Counted from the first letter of the stretch, positions 1 through 8,822 are shown. The stretch is 49,488 nt of DNA from Elainella sp. Prado103 (GCA_025454395.1 JALOOM010000075.1:1-49488); one strand, 5' to 3'. Made by a program: numbers and translations. The notes: generated by a model from the letters alone, not told the origin.

Positions 1-185
1 TAGCATCAGAATTGCAAGATCATCTGGTAGCTGTACAACGGCAGCACTAAAGGGATTTGAGCCGAGGATTTGGATCTGTATATTTGCAGGAATTACTCGG
101 ACACAAGGATGTCAAGACCACCATGATCTACACCCGTATCCTCAACCGAGGCGGATGCGGTGTCAGAAGCCCCTTGAATGCCTAA
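1..185 (+). pseudogene. integron-type tyrosine recombinase (IntI/XerC-like) remnant
   Basis: One frame gives a start resembling the middle of cyanobacterial integron integrases (LQDHLVAVQRQH), a TAA stop at 48-50, then [12 protein letters not shown]. It continues directly into the end of the same family: QELLGHKD, the catalytic-tyrosine block TTMIYTR (Tyr codon 129-131) and a terminal [12 protein letters not shown], stopping at 183-185. In intact family members about 80 residues, with the catalytic HxLR box, separate GSVYLP from QELLGHKD, so I infer an internal deletion joined near base 87 as well as a nonsense mutation. The start lies outside the window. It cannot encode an active recombinase. 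The family call is by recall of the motifs; no attC site was recognised nearby. Confidence 0.75.
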
Positions 186-295
186 ACTCGATCGCCCAAC
201 CTTTTGCACTTTCTTCTACGTATCTCAAGGGTAACCAGCTACACCCCTCGAATATTCCAACTACATTAATCACCCTATTCAAATCAAAGTAATCG

Positions 296-1648
296 CTAGC
301 GTTTCGGTGGCTGCACCTGAGTCGAAAGACTGATCCGATCGCTTAACTGTCTCAAATTATTTTCACAACTATAGAGCACCGTCGTGTGATCTTTGCCGCC
401 AAACACCTCGCCAATTTTGGGCAAACTCAGATCCGTATGTTGCCGCATCAAATACATGCCGATCTGCCGTGCCGTGCTAATTTCCCGGCGGCGCGAGCTA
501 CCTTTCAAATCTTCGATCGAAATACCATAGGTTTCTACAATTGCATTCAACACCGCTTCCGGCGAGGCTTCCACCTGATCACTGGGCGGATTGAGCACCG
601 GCGCAATACTATCCACAGTCATGGGTAGACCGGAAATCGAGACATAGGCCACCGCCCGAATCAAGGCCCCTTCTAGTTCTCGAATGTTGGAGGTGTAGCT
701 GGAGGCAATATATTCGATCACCTCACGAGGTAGGCGCATGTTTTCATATTCTGCTTTCTTTTGCAGAATCGCCATCCGGGTTTCCAGGTCAGGCGGCTGG
801 ATGTCGGCAATCAAGCCCATGGAGAAGCGTGAACAAAGCCGCTCTTGCAGGCGAGGAATATGATTGGGAGGGCGATCGGAAGCCAATACGACCTGTTTGC
901 CTGCTTCATGCAGCGTATTGAAGGTGTGGAAGAACTCTTCCTGGGTGTATTCCTTGCCTTCAATAAATTGGATGTCATCCACCAGCAGCACATCGACAGC
1001 ACGATAATGCTCCCGAAAGCTCTGCATACTATCTTTGCGGATCGCCGAAATTAGATCGTTGGTGAACTGCTCAGTGGAAACGTAAAAAATCCGCGAATTC
1101 GGATCAATTTCCAGCCGATAATGCCCGATCGCCTGCATCAGGTGAGTTTTGCCCAGTCCGACCCCACCGCAGAGAAACAAGGGGTTGAATTCACGTCCCG
1201 GAGACTCGGCCACCGCCAGAGAAGCAGCATGGGCCATGCGATTGTTGGCACCGACCACAAAGCGAGAAAATACATACTTGGGGTTCAGCTCAGTTTGTTT
1301 GAGGCGGGTCGAAGCAGGGGGAGTAGCAGGCGGCACTTCAGCCGGTAGTGGCCAGAGCATATCGGCGGACTGAGCGGTATGGTCGGGATCGGCGCTCGGC
1401 TTGATCGTGATCTGCACTTCCACCGCTTTACCGAGAATTTCGGTGGCCACCTCTGCGATCGTTTTAATGTAATACTTTTGCAGCCAGTTGCGGGCGAAGG
1501 GGTTCGGGGCTGAAATCGTCAGCAAGTTGGCATCTAGGTGCTCGATCGTGGCTGGTTTGATCCAGGTTTCAAACGTGGGGCGACTGAGCTGAAGCTGCAA
1601 TTGCTCCAGCACCTGATTCCAAAAAATCTCCAGGCTCGTTTCCACCAC
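296..1648 (-). CDS. dnaA: chromosomal replication initiator DnaA
   Basis: DnaA is the AAA+ protein that binds DnaA boxes, opens the origin and helps load the replicative helicase. The 450 residues show domain I (about 1-85), a short proline-rich linker (about 86-118), and the AAA+ core with Walker A GGVGLGKT (161-168) and Walker B LLVDDIQF (221-228). A sensor region NIRELEGAL (321-329) follows, and the C-terminal DNA-binding signature [14 protein letters not shown] lies at 417-430. The length is normal for cyanobacteria. The ATG ([10 protein letters not shown]) matches the usual family start. As is common in cyanobacteria, dnaN is not next to it. The upstream spacer carries tandem repeats but no recognisable TTTTCCACA box, so the sequence does not support an origin here. 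Confidence 0.98.
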   Translation of the reverse strand: MVETSLEIFWNQVLEQLQLQLSRPTFETWIKPATIEHLDANLLTISAPNPFARNWLQKYYIKTIAEVATEILGKAVEVQITIKPSADPDHTAQSADMLWPLPAEVPPATPPASTRLKQTELNPKYVFSRFVVGANNRMAHAASLAVAESPGREFNPLFLCGGVGLGKTHLMQAIGHYRLEIDPNSRIFYVSTEQFTNDLISAIRKDSMQSFREHYRAVDVLLVDDIQFIEGKEYTQEEFFHTFNTLHEAGKQVVLASDRPPNHIPRLQERLCSRFSMGLIADIQPPDLETRMAILQKKAEYENMRLPREVIEYIASSYTSNIRELEGALIRAVAYVSISGLPMTVDSIAPVLNPPSDQVEASPEAVLNAIVETYGISIEDLKGSSRRREISTARQIGMYLMRQHTDLSLPKIGEVFGGKDHTTVLYSCENNLRQLSDRISLSTQVQPPKR

Positions 1649-1649
1649 T

Positions 1650-1727
1650 GACTCCTACCTAACTGAGTCCTACCTAACTGAGTCCTACCTAACTGAGTCG
1701 TTACACTGAGTCCCTATACTGAGTCGC
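1650..1727. repeat. 15-bp tandem repeat in dnaA leader
   Basis: Three near-perfect copies of GAGTCCTACCTAACT occupy 1650-1694. They are followed by two looser ACTGAGTC copies up to 1727. The first copy starts just upstream of the dnaA ATG, so the array is inside the dnaA 5' leader and may affect spacing of its control elements. The rest of the 331-base spacer up to 1979 holds no gene or DnaA box that I can recognise. Confidence 0.9.
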
Positions 1728-1979
1728 AAAATACTCGACGAACGAAATCCTGACAAAATATAGCGCAACTCGCCCAACCTGCTGCATCAATTCGAGAAAC
1801 GGTTACCCTTAAAACGGTGGATCAGGCATCTCCAACCGATCGGTAATCGTCTCACTGCCTCCACCTAACTACTAGATGTTGGGTCTAGGATGCCATAAAT
1901 TTCTAAATCTGGGGATAGGCTGACCAAAATTTGTCTGAAACCCAGTCAGCTTTCCCATTCCACTGGAGCCTTCACACCG

Positions 1980-3095
1980 CTAGTCTACGCGCTCTAGCTG
2001 CCAGAGAATCTGGTTGCCTTCTCGCCGCACCCGCGAAATCACCCAATTCCGCCAAACCCAATTGTCGCCTCGGCTGGTGACCGCACTGGCGTTGACATCC
2101 ATCAAATCTGCTAATTCAGAACTGGTGATCAGATAACCTTGACGGGCAATCTCATCCGCCATCTGTAGGGTTTCGACGACATGGCGCAGTTGGGCAACTT
2201 TTACCTCGCGGGGAACTTCTGAAACCTCGGAAATATTGGAATCGACCATCTCGGCATCAGCGTTTATCGCAGCATGGTTGTGAATGGATTGTACCTTCTC
2301 CGCTTCCGGAATGTCAGCCTGAGGGCGATCGATCGCCTTACCAGAGATCGCCTTACCAGAGATCGCCTTACCAGAGTCTGACTCCAGTGGCCTCAGGTTT
2401 GTTGGGCTAGAGGTAGCGGGGTTAGGGGTGACAGGGTTCTGTGCCGTAGAGTTCTGTGTCGTAGAGTCATGTGCCGTAGAGTCATGTGTCGTAGAGTCAT
2501 GTGTCGCGAGGTTCAACTCAACGGTTGAGAGGGCTGGGATGCGTCCTAGGGAAAAAGCACGGGCAATTTCATCGCAGCGATCGTTGCCCCGGTTGCCAGA
2601 ATGGCCTTTAACGTAACGCCATTGCACCCACGGAGCCACCTGAGCTTGCAGAGCATCCAATTCTTTCCATAAATCCTGGTTCAAGACAGCTTTGCCAGTC
2701 GAAGTCTTCCATCCCTTCTTTTTCCAGCCACTCAGCCACTTGGTGATGCCGTTTTTGACATACTCGCTGTCGGTGTATAGCTCGATCGGTTGGGTTGTAC
2801 CAGACTGTTGCAGATATTCCAGCGCGGCGATCGCTGCCTGCATTTCCATCCGGTTGTTGGTGGTTTGCGGTTCCGCTCCACCCAGTTCCTGCACCGAGCC
2901 ATCTGCAAAATAGATCACCGTACCCCAACCGCCGGGCCCAGGATTACCGGAACAAGCTCCATCGGTGTAGATCGACTGGATCAGGTTGGAACGAGGCATC
3001 TGCGATGTTGCGATCGTTGCTTGATCTGGGGAGTTGGGTGAGCTGGGTGAGCTGAGTGAGATTTTCGAGGTGACCATGCCGTCAGTGTGAAACAA
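1980..3095 (-). CDS. rnhA: ribonuclease HI with long cyanobacterial C-terminal extension
   Basis: RNase HI cleaves the RNA strand of RNA-DNA hybrids. The catalytic domain covers about residues 38-182 of the longest reading: [11 protein letters not shown] with Asp45, Glu84 in NNRMEMQA, Asp109 in [11 protein letters not shown], and [15 protein letters not shown] with His165 and Asp172. Typical bacterial RNase HI is about 150 residues; here 190 more follow. First comes a low-complexity Thr/Ser/Asp/Asn linker (about 195-260) encoded by two 15-bp DNA repeats. Then comes a conserved-looking C-terminal domain (about 298-371) whose [19 protein letters not shown] resembles a helix-turn-helix. The start is uncertain: MPRSNL (2999) or MVTSK (3077) are alternatives, with no clear ribosome-binding site for any. 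The upstream part is also repetitive. Confidence 0.93.
   Translation of the reverse strand: MFHTDGMVTSKISLSSPSSPNSPDQATIATSQMPRSNLIQSIYTDGACSGNPGPGGWGTVIYFADGSVQELGGAEPQTTNNRMEMQAAIAALEYLQQSGTTQPIELYTDSEYVKNGITKWLSGWKKKGWKTSTGKAVLNQDLWKELDALQAQVAPWVQWRYVKGHSGNRGNDRCDEIARAFSLGRIPALSTVELNLATHDSTTHDSTAHDSTTQNSTAQNPVTPNPATSSPTNLRPLESDSGKAISGKAISGKAIDRPQADIPEAEKVQSIHNHAAINADAEMVDSNISEVSEVPREVKVAQLRHVVETLQMADEIARQGYLITSSELADLMDVNASAVTSRGDNWVWRNWVISRVRREGNQILWQLERVD
2331..2375. repeat. 15-bp in-frame tandem repeat inside rnhA
   Basis: Three copies of GATCGCCTTACCAGA encode the peptide repeat SGKAI in the linker of the RNase HI protein. The unit is a multiple of three, so the reading frame is kept. 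Confidence 0.92.
2446..2505. repeat. second 15-bp in-frame tandem repeat inside rnhA
   Basis: Four copies of GTAGAGTCATGTGTC (with T/C variants) encode [10 protein letters not shown]-type pentapeptides in the linker. A degenerate fifth copy precedes them at 2431-2445. Confidence 0.92.
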
Positions 3096-3117
3096 TCTTT
3101 GGGATTATGCCTGGTTT

Positions 3118-4332
3118 TCATGAATGCAGCAACTGCCAAGCTTGGCAAGCAATCATCCAGTCTTCCTGGGTGTGGACGATCAAGATTGGAATTGCCGACT
3201 CTGGGTGAGAAATCACCTGATCGCGAGGCGAAGCGGCGTTGCGTTCAGGGTCAAGCTGGATGCCGAGAAATGCGAAGGCGGCACAGGCTCCAGCCCGCAC
3301 TTCCGGTGCATTTTCGCCCACGCCTGCGGTAAATACGATCGCGTCTACCCCACCTAAGGAGGCGATCATACTGCCCATACATTGCCGTAACCGATGAATA
3401 TAGAGGTTCAGAGCCAGTTCGGCGCGGGAGTTGCCGGTGGTGATTGCTGCCAGCACCGATCGCAGATCGTTCGATACCCCAGAAACCCCTAGCAGTCCCG
3501 ATTCCCGATTAAGCACCTGTTCAAGTTGCTCAGCAGTATAGCCTTTTTCCCGCATCAAATACAGTAAGATGCTGGGATCGACTGCCCCCGATCGACTCCC
3601 CATCATTAAGCCATCTAACGGGGTAAAGCCCATGGTGGTGTCAATGCTGTATCCCCCGGCAACGGCGGCTAAAGAGCAACCATTGCCTAAATGACAGGTC
3701 ACTAACCGGAGTGATTCTAGGGGGCGATCGAGCAGTTGGGCCGCCCGTTGGGCGCAATATTGGTGGCTGGTACCGTGAAAGCCATAGCGGCGGATCCCCT
3801 GATCGACCCATTCATAGGGCAACGGGTAAATGGCGGCAGCTTCTGGCATCCGGGCATGAAAGGCGGTATCGAAGACGGCCACCTGGGGCACACTGCCGAG
3901 AATTTGTTCGATCGCCTCAATTCCTTCCAGGTTGATCGGGTTATGCACCGGAGCCAGGTTCGCCAGCTTGCCGATGGTTGCTTTCACTTCAGAGGTGATT
4001 TTGACGCTGGACTGGTAATCACTCCCGCCATGGACGACGCGATGTCCAACTGCTTCAATATCGGCAGCAGTGTCCAAAACGGCCAGATCGCCTTGCCAGA
4101 GGGTTGCTAACATCTGGGATACAACCGGCGATCGATCGACAAAGGGGATCGCTGATTTCTGGCTATGTTGAGCGGTTTTTACCTTGATCTCGGCCACGCC
4201 AGGCTGATGAGTCCAGTCGATCTGACCTTCCCACAGGGGAGTGGGTGGCTGATCCGGCAAGGTGTCACCGCTGATTTGATAGAGGCAGCTTTTCTGACTG
4301 CTTGATCCTGCATTCATCACCAAAATTTTCAT
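3118..4332 (-). CDS. ackA: acetate kinase
   Basis: AckA interconverts acetate plus ATP with acetyl phosphate plus ADP in the cytoplasm. The 404 residues start MKILVMNAGSSSQKS, which is the first acetate-kinase signature (NAGSSS at 7-12). They also carry GHRVVHGG (96-103), the catalytic-region DTAFH (155-159) and the second signature RYGFHGTSH (182-190). The length matches the family. The start is firm because the signature begins at the first methionine. No phosphotransacetylase gene (pta) lies next to it. It is transcribed toward rnhA with a 22-base gap to that gene's longest start, and away from psaK. Confidence 0.97.
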   Translation of the reverse strand: MKILVMNAGSSSQKSCLYQISGDTLPDQPPTPLWEGQIDWTHQPGVAEIKVKTAQHSQKSAIPFVDRSPVVSQMLATLWQGDLAVLDTAADIEAVGHRVVHGGSDYQSSVKITSEVKATIGKLANLAPVHNPINLEGIEAIEQILGSVPQVAVFDTAFHARMPEAAAIYPLPYEWVDQGIRRYGFHGTSHQYCAQRAAQLLDRPLESLRLVTCHLGNGCSLAAVAGGYSIDTTMGFTPLDGLMMGSRSGAVDPSILLYLMREKGYTAEQLEQVLNRESGLLGVSGVSNDLRSVLAAITTGNSRAELALNLYIHRLRQCMGSMIASLGGVDAIVFTAGVGENAPEVRAGACAAFAFLGIQLDPERNAASPRDQVISHPESAIPILIVHTQEDWMIACQAWQLLHS

Positions 4333-4690
4333 GCGGGTCTCCTCAGAGCGGCCGGTTTGCGAATTGCCTTTTCAGTTTGCCGGAAACTCCATTTAGGATA
4401 AAGTTCGCCAGATTGCATCCTGGAAAAGTTAACTTTGATGCAAGATTTGCCGATCGGCTCCGATTTTTTGGTAGAAAATCAGCTTATAGGTTGGTAGATT
4501 GAATGCCTTCCCGATCCAACAGGTAGACTGATGATCCGACAATCGGCACCCGCTCTGCCTCAGGTCTGACATTTAATCTCACCTCGCCCCTAGGATGTTG
4601 CTTGAGGCTTAAGGCTCAAACATTCTAGATCTCAACTCGTGCAAACGAGTGTAAAACAGTCCAGTGCAATCGCTGTAAGGAGAGAATCCC
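4333..4690. other. ackA-psaK divergent spacer
   Basis: This 358-base spacer must hold the promoters of both divergent genes. A weak candidate for psaK is TTGCTT (4598-4603) and CATTCT (4621-4626), 17 bases apart. A clear ribosome-binding site AAGGAG lies just before psaK (about 4677-4682). No open frame or RNA structure was recognised. Confidence 0.4.
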
Positions 4691-4951
4691 TTGTTCACAT
4701 CCACTTTACTGGCCGTTGTTTCCCGTACCCCTGACTGGAGCCCTTCGATCGCCCTGATCATGGTGGCTTGCAATGTGGTGGCGATTCTGTTTGCCAAATT
4801 CACCGTCAAAAATCCCAATGTGGGACCGGGCATCCCTGTCCTTTCAGATGTTGCGGGTCTCAGCCTGCCTGCATTGCTAGGGGCCACCAGCTTTGGTCAT
4901 ATTCTCGGTGCGGGCGTGATCCTGGGCTTAACCAATACCGGCACGCTTTAA
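4691..4951 (+). CDS. psaK: photosystem I reaction centre subunit PsaK
   Basis: PsaK is a small two-helix thylakoid membrane subunit at the edge of photosystem I that binds chlorophyll and stabilises antenna attachment. The 86-residue product fits the family. It has helix 1 at about 18-36 (SIALIMVACNVVAILFAKF), the loop FTVKNPNVGPG, and helix 2 ending in TSFGHILGAGVILGLTN, a family hallmark. The start is TTG, chosen because an AAGGAG ribosome-binding site sits about 8 bases upstream and the family begins M(L/F)TSTLLA. A strong terminator follows at 4994-5018, so it is probably a single-gene transcript. Confidence 0.96.
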   Translation: MFTSTLLAVVSRTPDWSPSIALIMVACNVVAILFAKFTVKNPNVGPGIPVLSDVAGLSLPALLGATSFGHILGAGVILGLTNTGTL

Positions 4952-4993
4952 GCCGACCTGAGGCTCGATCGCTTAAATTTCATCATGCTTCTT

Positions 4994-5018
4994 ACCAGGG
5001 TTTCGGCCCTGGTTTTTA
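4994..5018 (+). terminator. Rho-independent terminator after psaK
   Basis: ACCAGGG (4994-5000) and CCCTGGT (5007-5013) form a perfect 7-bp stem with a six-base loop. A T-rich run follows. It separates psaK from the permease gene. Confidence 0.88.
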
Positions 5019-5087
5019 TTGGGTTAAGACCCTGAATTCACCAACAACCTGCTATATCATGGGGGAAACCAGATGGACTGAGGAACG

Positions 5088-6224
5088 ATGAACTGGTGGT
5101 CTAAACTGAAGCGCAACAACCTGGCCAAAGCAGGGGCGATCGTTCTGCTAGTTTTTTATCTTGCCGTCATTTTTGCCGATTTGGTGGCCCCCTACAGTCC
5201 TTTCACCTCTCAGCCAGATGGCTCGCTGCTACCGCCGACTTCAATTTATTGGCGCACTGAGCAGGGAGCATGGATTGGGCCGCATGTTTATCCGACCACC
5301 CAAGGGCCGGTGAGTCTGGAGACGGGGGAACGGGAACTGCGGGTGGATCGATCCCAGCCTTCGCCAATTCGGCTCTGGGTGCAAGGCGATCCTTACCAGT
5401 TTTTGCAGCTTAAGTTTCCTTTGCCGACTCAGTTGTCTTGGAGCGATCCTCGCATTGAAGATGTAGTCTTGTTTCCAGGAATTCCGGGCGATCGACACCT
5501 GTTTGGTACCGTAGGGCCGGGTCGGCTGAACCTCTTGGGCACTGATGAACAGGCTCGCGATCAGCTCAGCCGCTTGGTGCATGGTGGCCGGATCAGTTTG
5601 TTTATTGGGGTAGTCGGCGTGGCGGTATCATTCCCATTGGGTATGGTGATCGGGGGCATTTCGGGCTATTTGGGTGGACTCACAGATGCCGTGCTGATGC
5701 GGATCGTGGAAGTGTTAATGACCATTCCAGGCATCTACCTGCTGGTGTCCTTAAAGGCAATCTTTCCACCGAAGCTCACCAGCTTTCAGGAGTTTTTGCT
5801 GATTACACTCGTCACTTCTTTTGTCGGGTGGGCGGGGTTAGCGCGGGTGATTCGAGGGCAGGTGTTGTCGATCAAATCCCGCGAGTTTGTGCAGGCCGCC
5901 AAAGTGATGGGAGGGCAACCGCTCTACATTATTCTGCGCCATGTATTGCCCCAAACAGCCAGCTATATCGTCATTTCGGCGACTTTGGCCATCCCTAGCT
6001 TCATTGTGGCAGAAGCCGTGTTAAGCCTGATCGGTCTAGGGATTAAGCCGCCCGATCCCTCCTGGGGAAACATGCTGTCTTTAGCGACCAATGCCTCGGT
6101 GTTAGTGCTGCAACCCTGGCTGGTCTGGTCACCAGCTCTGTTAATCGTGGCAACCATTCTGGCTTTTAATTTGTTGGGGGATGGGCTACGAGATGCGCTC
6201 GATCCGCGAAGTAGTCAGCGGTGA
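5088..6224 (+). CDS. ABC transporter permease, DppC/OppC (peptide/nickel) family
   Basis: This is an inner-membrane permease half of a peptide-type ABC importer. The 378 residues show one N-terminal helix (about 14-34), a large periplasmic segment (about 35-148), the family sequence LLGTDEQARDQLSRLVHGG (149-167), then about five helices. The EAA loop, which contacts the ATPase, lies in the segment around REFVQAAKVMGGQ (265-277). The family usually has a shorter N-terminal periplasmic part; the longer one seems usual for cyanobacterial members, though that is recall. No DppB partner, binding protein or ATPase is in the window, so substrate is unknown. It ends 3 bases before the convergent tsaB. 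Confidence 0.93.
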   Translation: MNWWSKLKRNNLAKAGAIVLLVFYLAVIFADLVAPYSPFTSQPDGSLLPPTSIYWRTEQGAWIGPHVYPTTQGPVSLETGERELRVDRSQPSPIRLWVQGDPYQFLQLKFPLPTQLSWSDPRIEDVVLFPGIPGDRHLFGTVGPGRLNLLGTDEQARDQLSRLVHGGRISLFIGVVGVAVSFPLGMVIGGISGYLGGLTDAVLMRIVEVLMTIPGIYLLVSLKAIFPPKLTSFQEFLLITLVTSFVGWAGLARVIRGQVLSIKSREFVQAAKVMGGQPLYIILRHVLPQTASYIVISATLAIPSFIVAEAVLSLIGLGIKPPDPSWGNMLSLATNASVLVLQPWLVWSPALLIVATILAFNLLGDGLRDALDPRSSQR

Positions 6225-6227
6225 ACC

Positions 6228-6893
6228 TCAAGTTACTGGACTTTGACCATAAAAGGGCAGGGCATCTGACCAGTGGGGCCGATCGCCCTGTTGCCAGCCC
6301 AGATTTGCCAGTTCCAACAAGGCGGTGGCGGTGAACCCCAACTCCTGCCCCAAGTCTTGATCAGTCTGGATCAATCGATCGAAAGATTGCTGTTGGAGGA
6401 GTTGCTGCCATTGGGCAAGGGGCATCACCGCATCGGGCAGTTGGACTCTCAGTCCGTGGTCAGTAGCCTGATAGATTGCGCCATAAACTTCGCTGCGATG
6501 GGCAGGCAACGTGACGGCGATCGTTTCAGGCGTTTTAGCCTGACTGGACTGCCAGACCTGCCAGACGACGGCCGCTAAGGTTGACACGGCAAATAGGGGG
6601 CGATCGAGCTGTTCGGCCAATGTGCGAGCTGTCACCACTCCCAACCGAGTTCCTGTGAAGCCACCCGGCCCTTTGGCAACTGCTAGAAAAGCCAGATCTT
6701 GCCAACGATGGGGTTGAATGAACTCACTTAAGTACAAGTGCAGATAGTTGGAGACTTCGCGCCCGATCGACCAGGTTTGACAGCGGCTCGGTTCACGCGG
6801 TTCGGGGAGAGCATCTACCCGCTGGATCGCTAAACCTAAATTGGGACTGGCAGTATGGATCGCAAATCCATAGGTTGGAACCGAATGCTTCAT
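6228..6893 (-). CDS. tsaB: tRNA threonylcarbamoyladenosine biosynthesis protein TsaB
   Basis: TsaB (YeaZ) is the non-catalytic ASKHA-fold partner of TsaD in making t6A37 of ANN-decoding tRNAs. The recognisable core starts YGFAIHTASPNLGLAI and includes the strongly conserved GPGGFTGTRLGVVTARTLAEQL. I place the start at 6893 (MKHSVPTYG), giving 222 residues, a normal length. The frame stays open to an ATG at 6974, but those extra 27 residues are only KPDM repeats produced by a 12-bp tandem repeat, so they are probably 5' leader. The gene is convergent with the ABC permease, with a 3-base gap. Confidence 0.93.
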   Translation of the reverse strand: MKHSVPTYGFAIHTASPNLGLAIQRVDALPEPREPSRCQTWSIGREVSNYLHLYLSEFIQPHRWQDLAFLAVAKGPGGFTGTRLGVVTARTLAEQLDRPLFAVSTLAAVVWQVWQSSQAKTPETIAVTLPAHRSEVYGAIYQATDHGLRVQLPDAVMPLAQWQQLLQQQSFDRLIQTDQDLGQELGFTATALLELANLGWQQGDRPHWSDALPFYGQSPVT

Positions 6894-7006
6894 ATCGGGC
6901 TTCACACCGGGCTTCATATCGGGCTTCATATCGGGCTTCACAACATCAGGCATGGCAAACATCAGGCATGGCAAACATCAGGCATGGCAAACATCAGGCA
7001 TGGCAA
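6889..7006. repeat. two tandem arrays at the tsaB 5' end
   Basis: Four 12-bp units (TTCATATCGGGC type) span 6889-6936, overlapping the chosen tsaB start. Four 16-bp units (ACATCAGGCATGGCAA) span 6943-7006. The second array supplies several in-frame ATGs on the minus strand, which confuses the tsaB start. Confidence 0.92.
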
Positions 7007-7100
7007 ACAATGGATGCAATGAGACTTAGAAATGAGACTTAGAAATGCCGAAAATGCAGAGTTAGGCATCAACTATTCTGCTTTTATTATGCTTTAAACA

Positions 7101-7139
7101 GTCTTCATGCTTTGGTCTTCATGCTTTGGTCTTCATGCC
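7101..7139. repeat. 14-bp tandem repeat before WG gene
   Basis: GTCTTCATGCTTTG occurs twice, with a partial third copy. A 13-bp pair (AATGAGACTTAGA) lies just before it around 7018-7045. Confidence 0.85.
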
Positions 7140-7172
7140 TTAAGCAGCCTCACCCACTCCTCACTCTAGATC

Positions 7173-8288
7173 ATGCTTTACGGATCTGTTCGCTTTCTCC
7201 CTGGTTTTTCGGTCTGGCGTTTTACGATAGGATCGCTGATGCTTTGTCTGAGTGCCTGCCGAGCAGCAGATTGGTCGGATCCACCGTTGGTGGCAATCCA
7301 AGCAGCGCAAAATTCACTCGCGCAAAATTCACTCACGCAAAATTCACAGGGGACGATCGTGCAATTTGAATTTGCCTCCGATTTTTCGGAAGGGTTGGCA
7401 GCGGTGAAAACGGACAGGGGCTACGCCTACATCGACCGCACTGGACAAACGGTGCTGGAAGTCGATCCAGGACTAGATGGGGTTTCTGCCTTTGTAGAAC
7501 AGCGTGCGGTGGTACGGGTGGCGGATTTGTATGGTTACATCGATCGCACTGGCAAAATTGTCGTTGATCCTCAGTTTGGCACAGCCAATCTGTACTCCCA
7601 GGGTCTGGCGGTGGTGCGGAGTGGGCGCGGCTATGGCTACCTCGATCGATCGGGGCAATGGGCGATCGATCCTGAATTTCGCTTAGCCACGGATTTTTCG
7701 GAAGGGTTGGCAGCGGTGAAACCGGACGAGCAGTATGGTTACATTAATCTGCTGGGGGATTGGGTGATTCGCCCCCAATACGAAGATGCCTGGATTTTTC
7801 AGGAATCATTGGCGGTAATCAAGCAAGGTAATCGGTGGGGATATCTTGATGTCAACGGTCAGGTGGCGATCGAGCCCCAATTTGATGGTGCATTTAGCTT
7901 CTCTGAAACACTGGGTCGGGTACGACAAGGGAGCCAGTGGGGATTTGTGAATTCCCAGGGCGAACTGGTAATCCCACCGCAATTTGATTTTGCCGCTGAT
8001 TTTTCAGAGGGGTTGGCAGCCGTGTTAGTGGGAAACCAGTGGGGCTATGTCGATCGGACAGGCAAGCTGGTGATCGCCCCGCAATTTGACTTTGCTGCTG
8101 ATTTTTCAGAAGGGCTGGCAGCAGTGACTTTGAATCGACAAATCGGCTTTATTGATGCCACTGGCAGTCTGAAAATTGCCCCGCAATTTGACCAAACCGG
8201 CGCATTCTCGGAAGGTTGGGTCTGGGTGCAAACGGGCAACCAACGCCGCTATATTAACCCAGCGGGTGAGTTTTTACACCGCAGTTAG
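7173..8288 (+). CDS. WG-repeat lipoprotein
   Basis: The 371 residues start with a hydrophobic segment ending in a lipobox LSAC (Cys29), which suggests a lipid-anchored exported protein. A Gln/Asn/Ser-rich stretch encoded by a 15-bp repeat (7308-7347) follows. After it come about seven copies of a roughly 45-residue WG repeat with the pattern FSEGLAAV...GYIDRTGK.VI.PQF. WG repeats form beta-structured units of uncertain role, often in secreted or cell-surface proteins. No catalytic domain is visible. The stop at 8286-8288 is followed directly by an IS remnant. Confidence 0.88.
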   Translation: MLYGSVRFLPGFSVWRFTIGSLMLCLSACRAADWSDPPLVAIQAAQNSLAQNSLTQNSQGTIVQFEFASDFSEGLAAVKTDRGYAYIDRTGQTVLEVDPGLDGVSAFVEQRAVVRVADLYGYIDRTGKIVVDPQFGTANLYSQGLAVVRSGRGYGYLDRSGQWAIDPEFRLATDFSEGLAAVKPDEQYGYINLLGDWVIRPQYEDAWIFQESLAVIKQGNRWGYLDVNGQVAIEPQFDGAFSFSETLGRVRQGSQWGFVNSQGELVIPPQFDFAADFSEGLAAVLVGNQWGYVDRTGKLVIAPQFDFAADFSEGLAAVTLNRQIGFIDATGSLKIAPQFDQTGAFSEGWVWVQTGNQRRYINPAGEFLHRS

Positions 8289-8301
8289 AAGGGACAGATT
8301 G

Positions 8302-8483
8302 GGGCGACGCAACCCCATTGCCCAACTCTTGCACAAGCTATTCGGCAAGGTTTTTGCTGACAAAGGCTATATCTCTCAGAATCTCTCAGAATCTCTCAAA
8401 ATCTCTCAAAATCTCTCAAAAGCTAGCCAGAGTTCTCCTGGCAGCAGTGGGGCGCAGTTGACTACCCGCTTGAGGCGCAATTG
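8302..8483 (+). pseudogene. IS982-like transposase fragment broken by repeats
   Basis: One frame encodes GRRNPIAQLLHKLFGKVFADKGYISQ, then a Ser/Asn/Leu-rich stretch encoded by 10-bp repeats, then GAQLTTRLRRN. The flanking parts match the DDE transposase block (K.F.DKGY.S ... L.T.LRRN) of the IS982 group as I recall it. The usual continuation (MKN-type basic tail) is missing and is replaced by another repeat array. No start, no inverted repeats and no full-length frame remain, so it is a relic. The family assignment is from motif memory. Confidence 0.6.
8371..8420. repeat. 10-bp tandem repeat within IS fragment
   Basis: Five perfectly phased copies of ATCTCTCA(GA/AA) sit in the middle of the transposase-like frame. 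Confidence 0.93.
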
Positions 8484-8551
8484 CTTGGTCAATCTTGCGT
8501 CTTGGTCAATCTTGCGTCTTGGTCAATCTTGTGTCTTGGTCAATCTTGTGT
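8484..8551. repeat. 17-bp tandem repeat
   Basis: Four copies of CTTGGTCAATCTTG(C/T)GT lie immediately after the IS fragment. Nothing else is recognised in the spacer up to the glycosyltransferase start at 8823. Confidence 0.94.
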
Positions 8552-8822
8552 ATGGTGTGGAAACAAAAATTAAATCGCTGTCGAAAGGGTTGGGGAATAT
8601 GCGGTATCCATACATATGAGCAAGATCAGAAAATTGTATTTCGCAGGTTATTCAATTTTCATTCCTAATCCTTGAGATTTCTCTATATATTCTCTCTCCA
8701 TCATCGGTTGAAACCTCATGACAGGCAGTTGCTGAACGCCTGTTGTCGGGAACACTGGGGTTGAAGGCAAGATAGCCCCGATCGACGAAGCTAGCAGCGT
8801 CAACCGAGTGAAGCATAGAGCA

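Noticed and set aside
1649-1979. Replication origin next to dnaA
   Set aside because: No TTTTCCACA-like DnaA boxes or A/T-rich unwinding region could be seen in the spacer.
7150-7175. ACTCCTCACTC resembling the core of the small RNA Yfr1
   Set aside because: One mismatch to the core motif, and no flanking stem-loops or terminator are visible.
8176-8619. 147-codon open frame as a gene
   Set aside because: It overlaps the end of the WG gene in another frame; only its middle resembles a transposase and the rest is tandem repeats.
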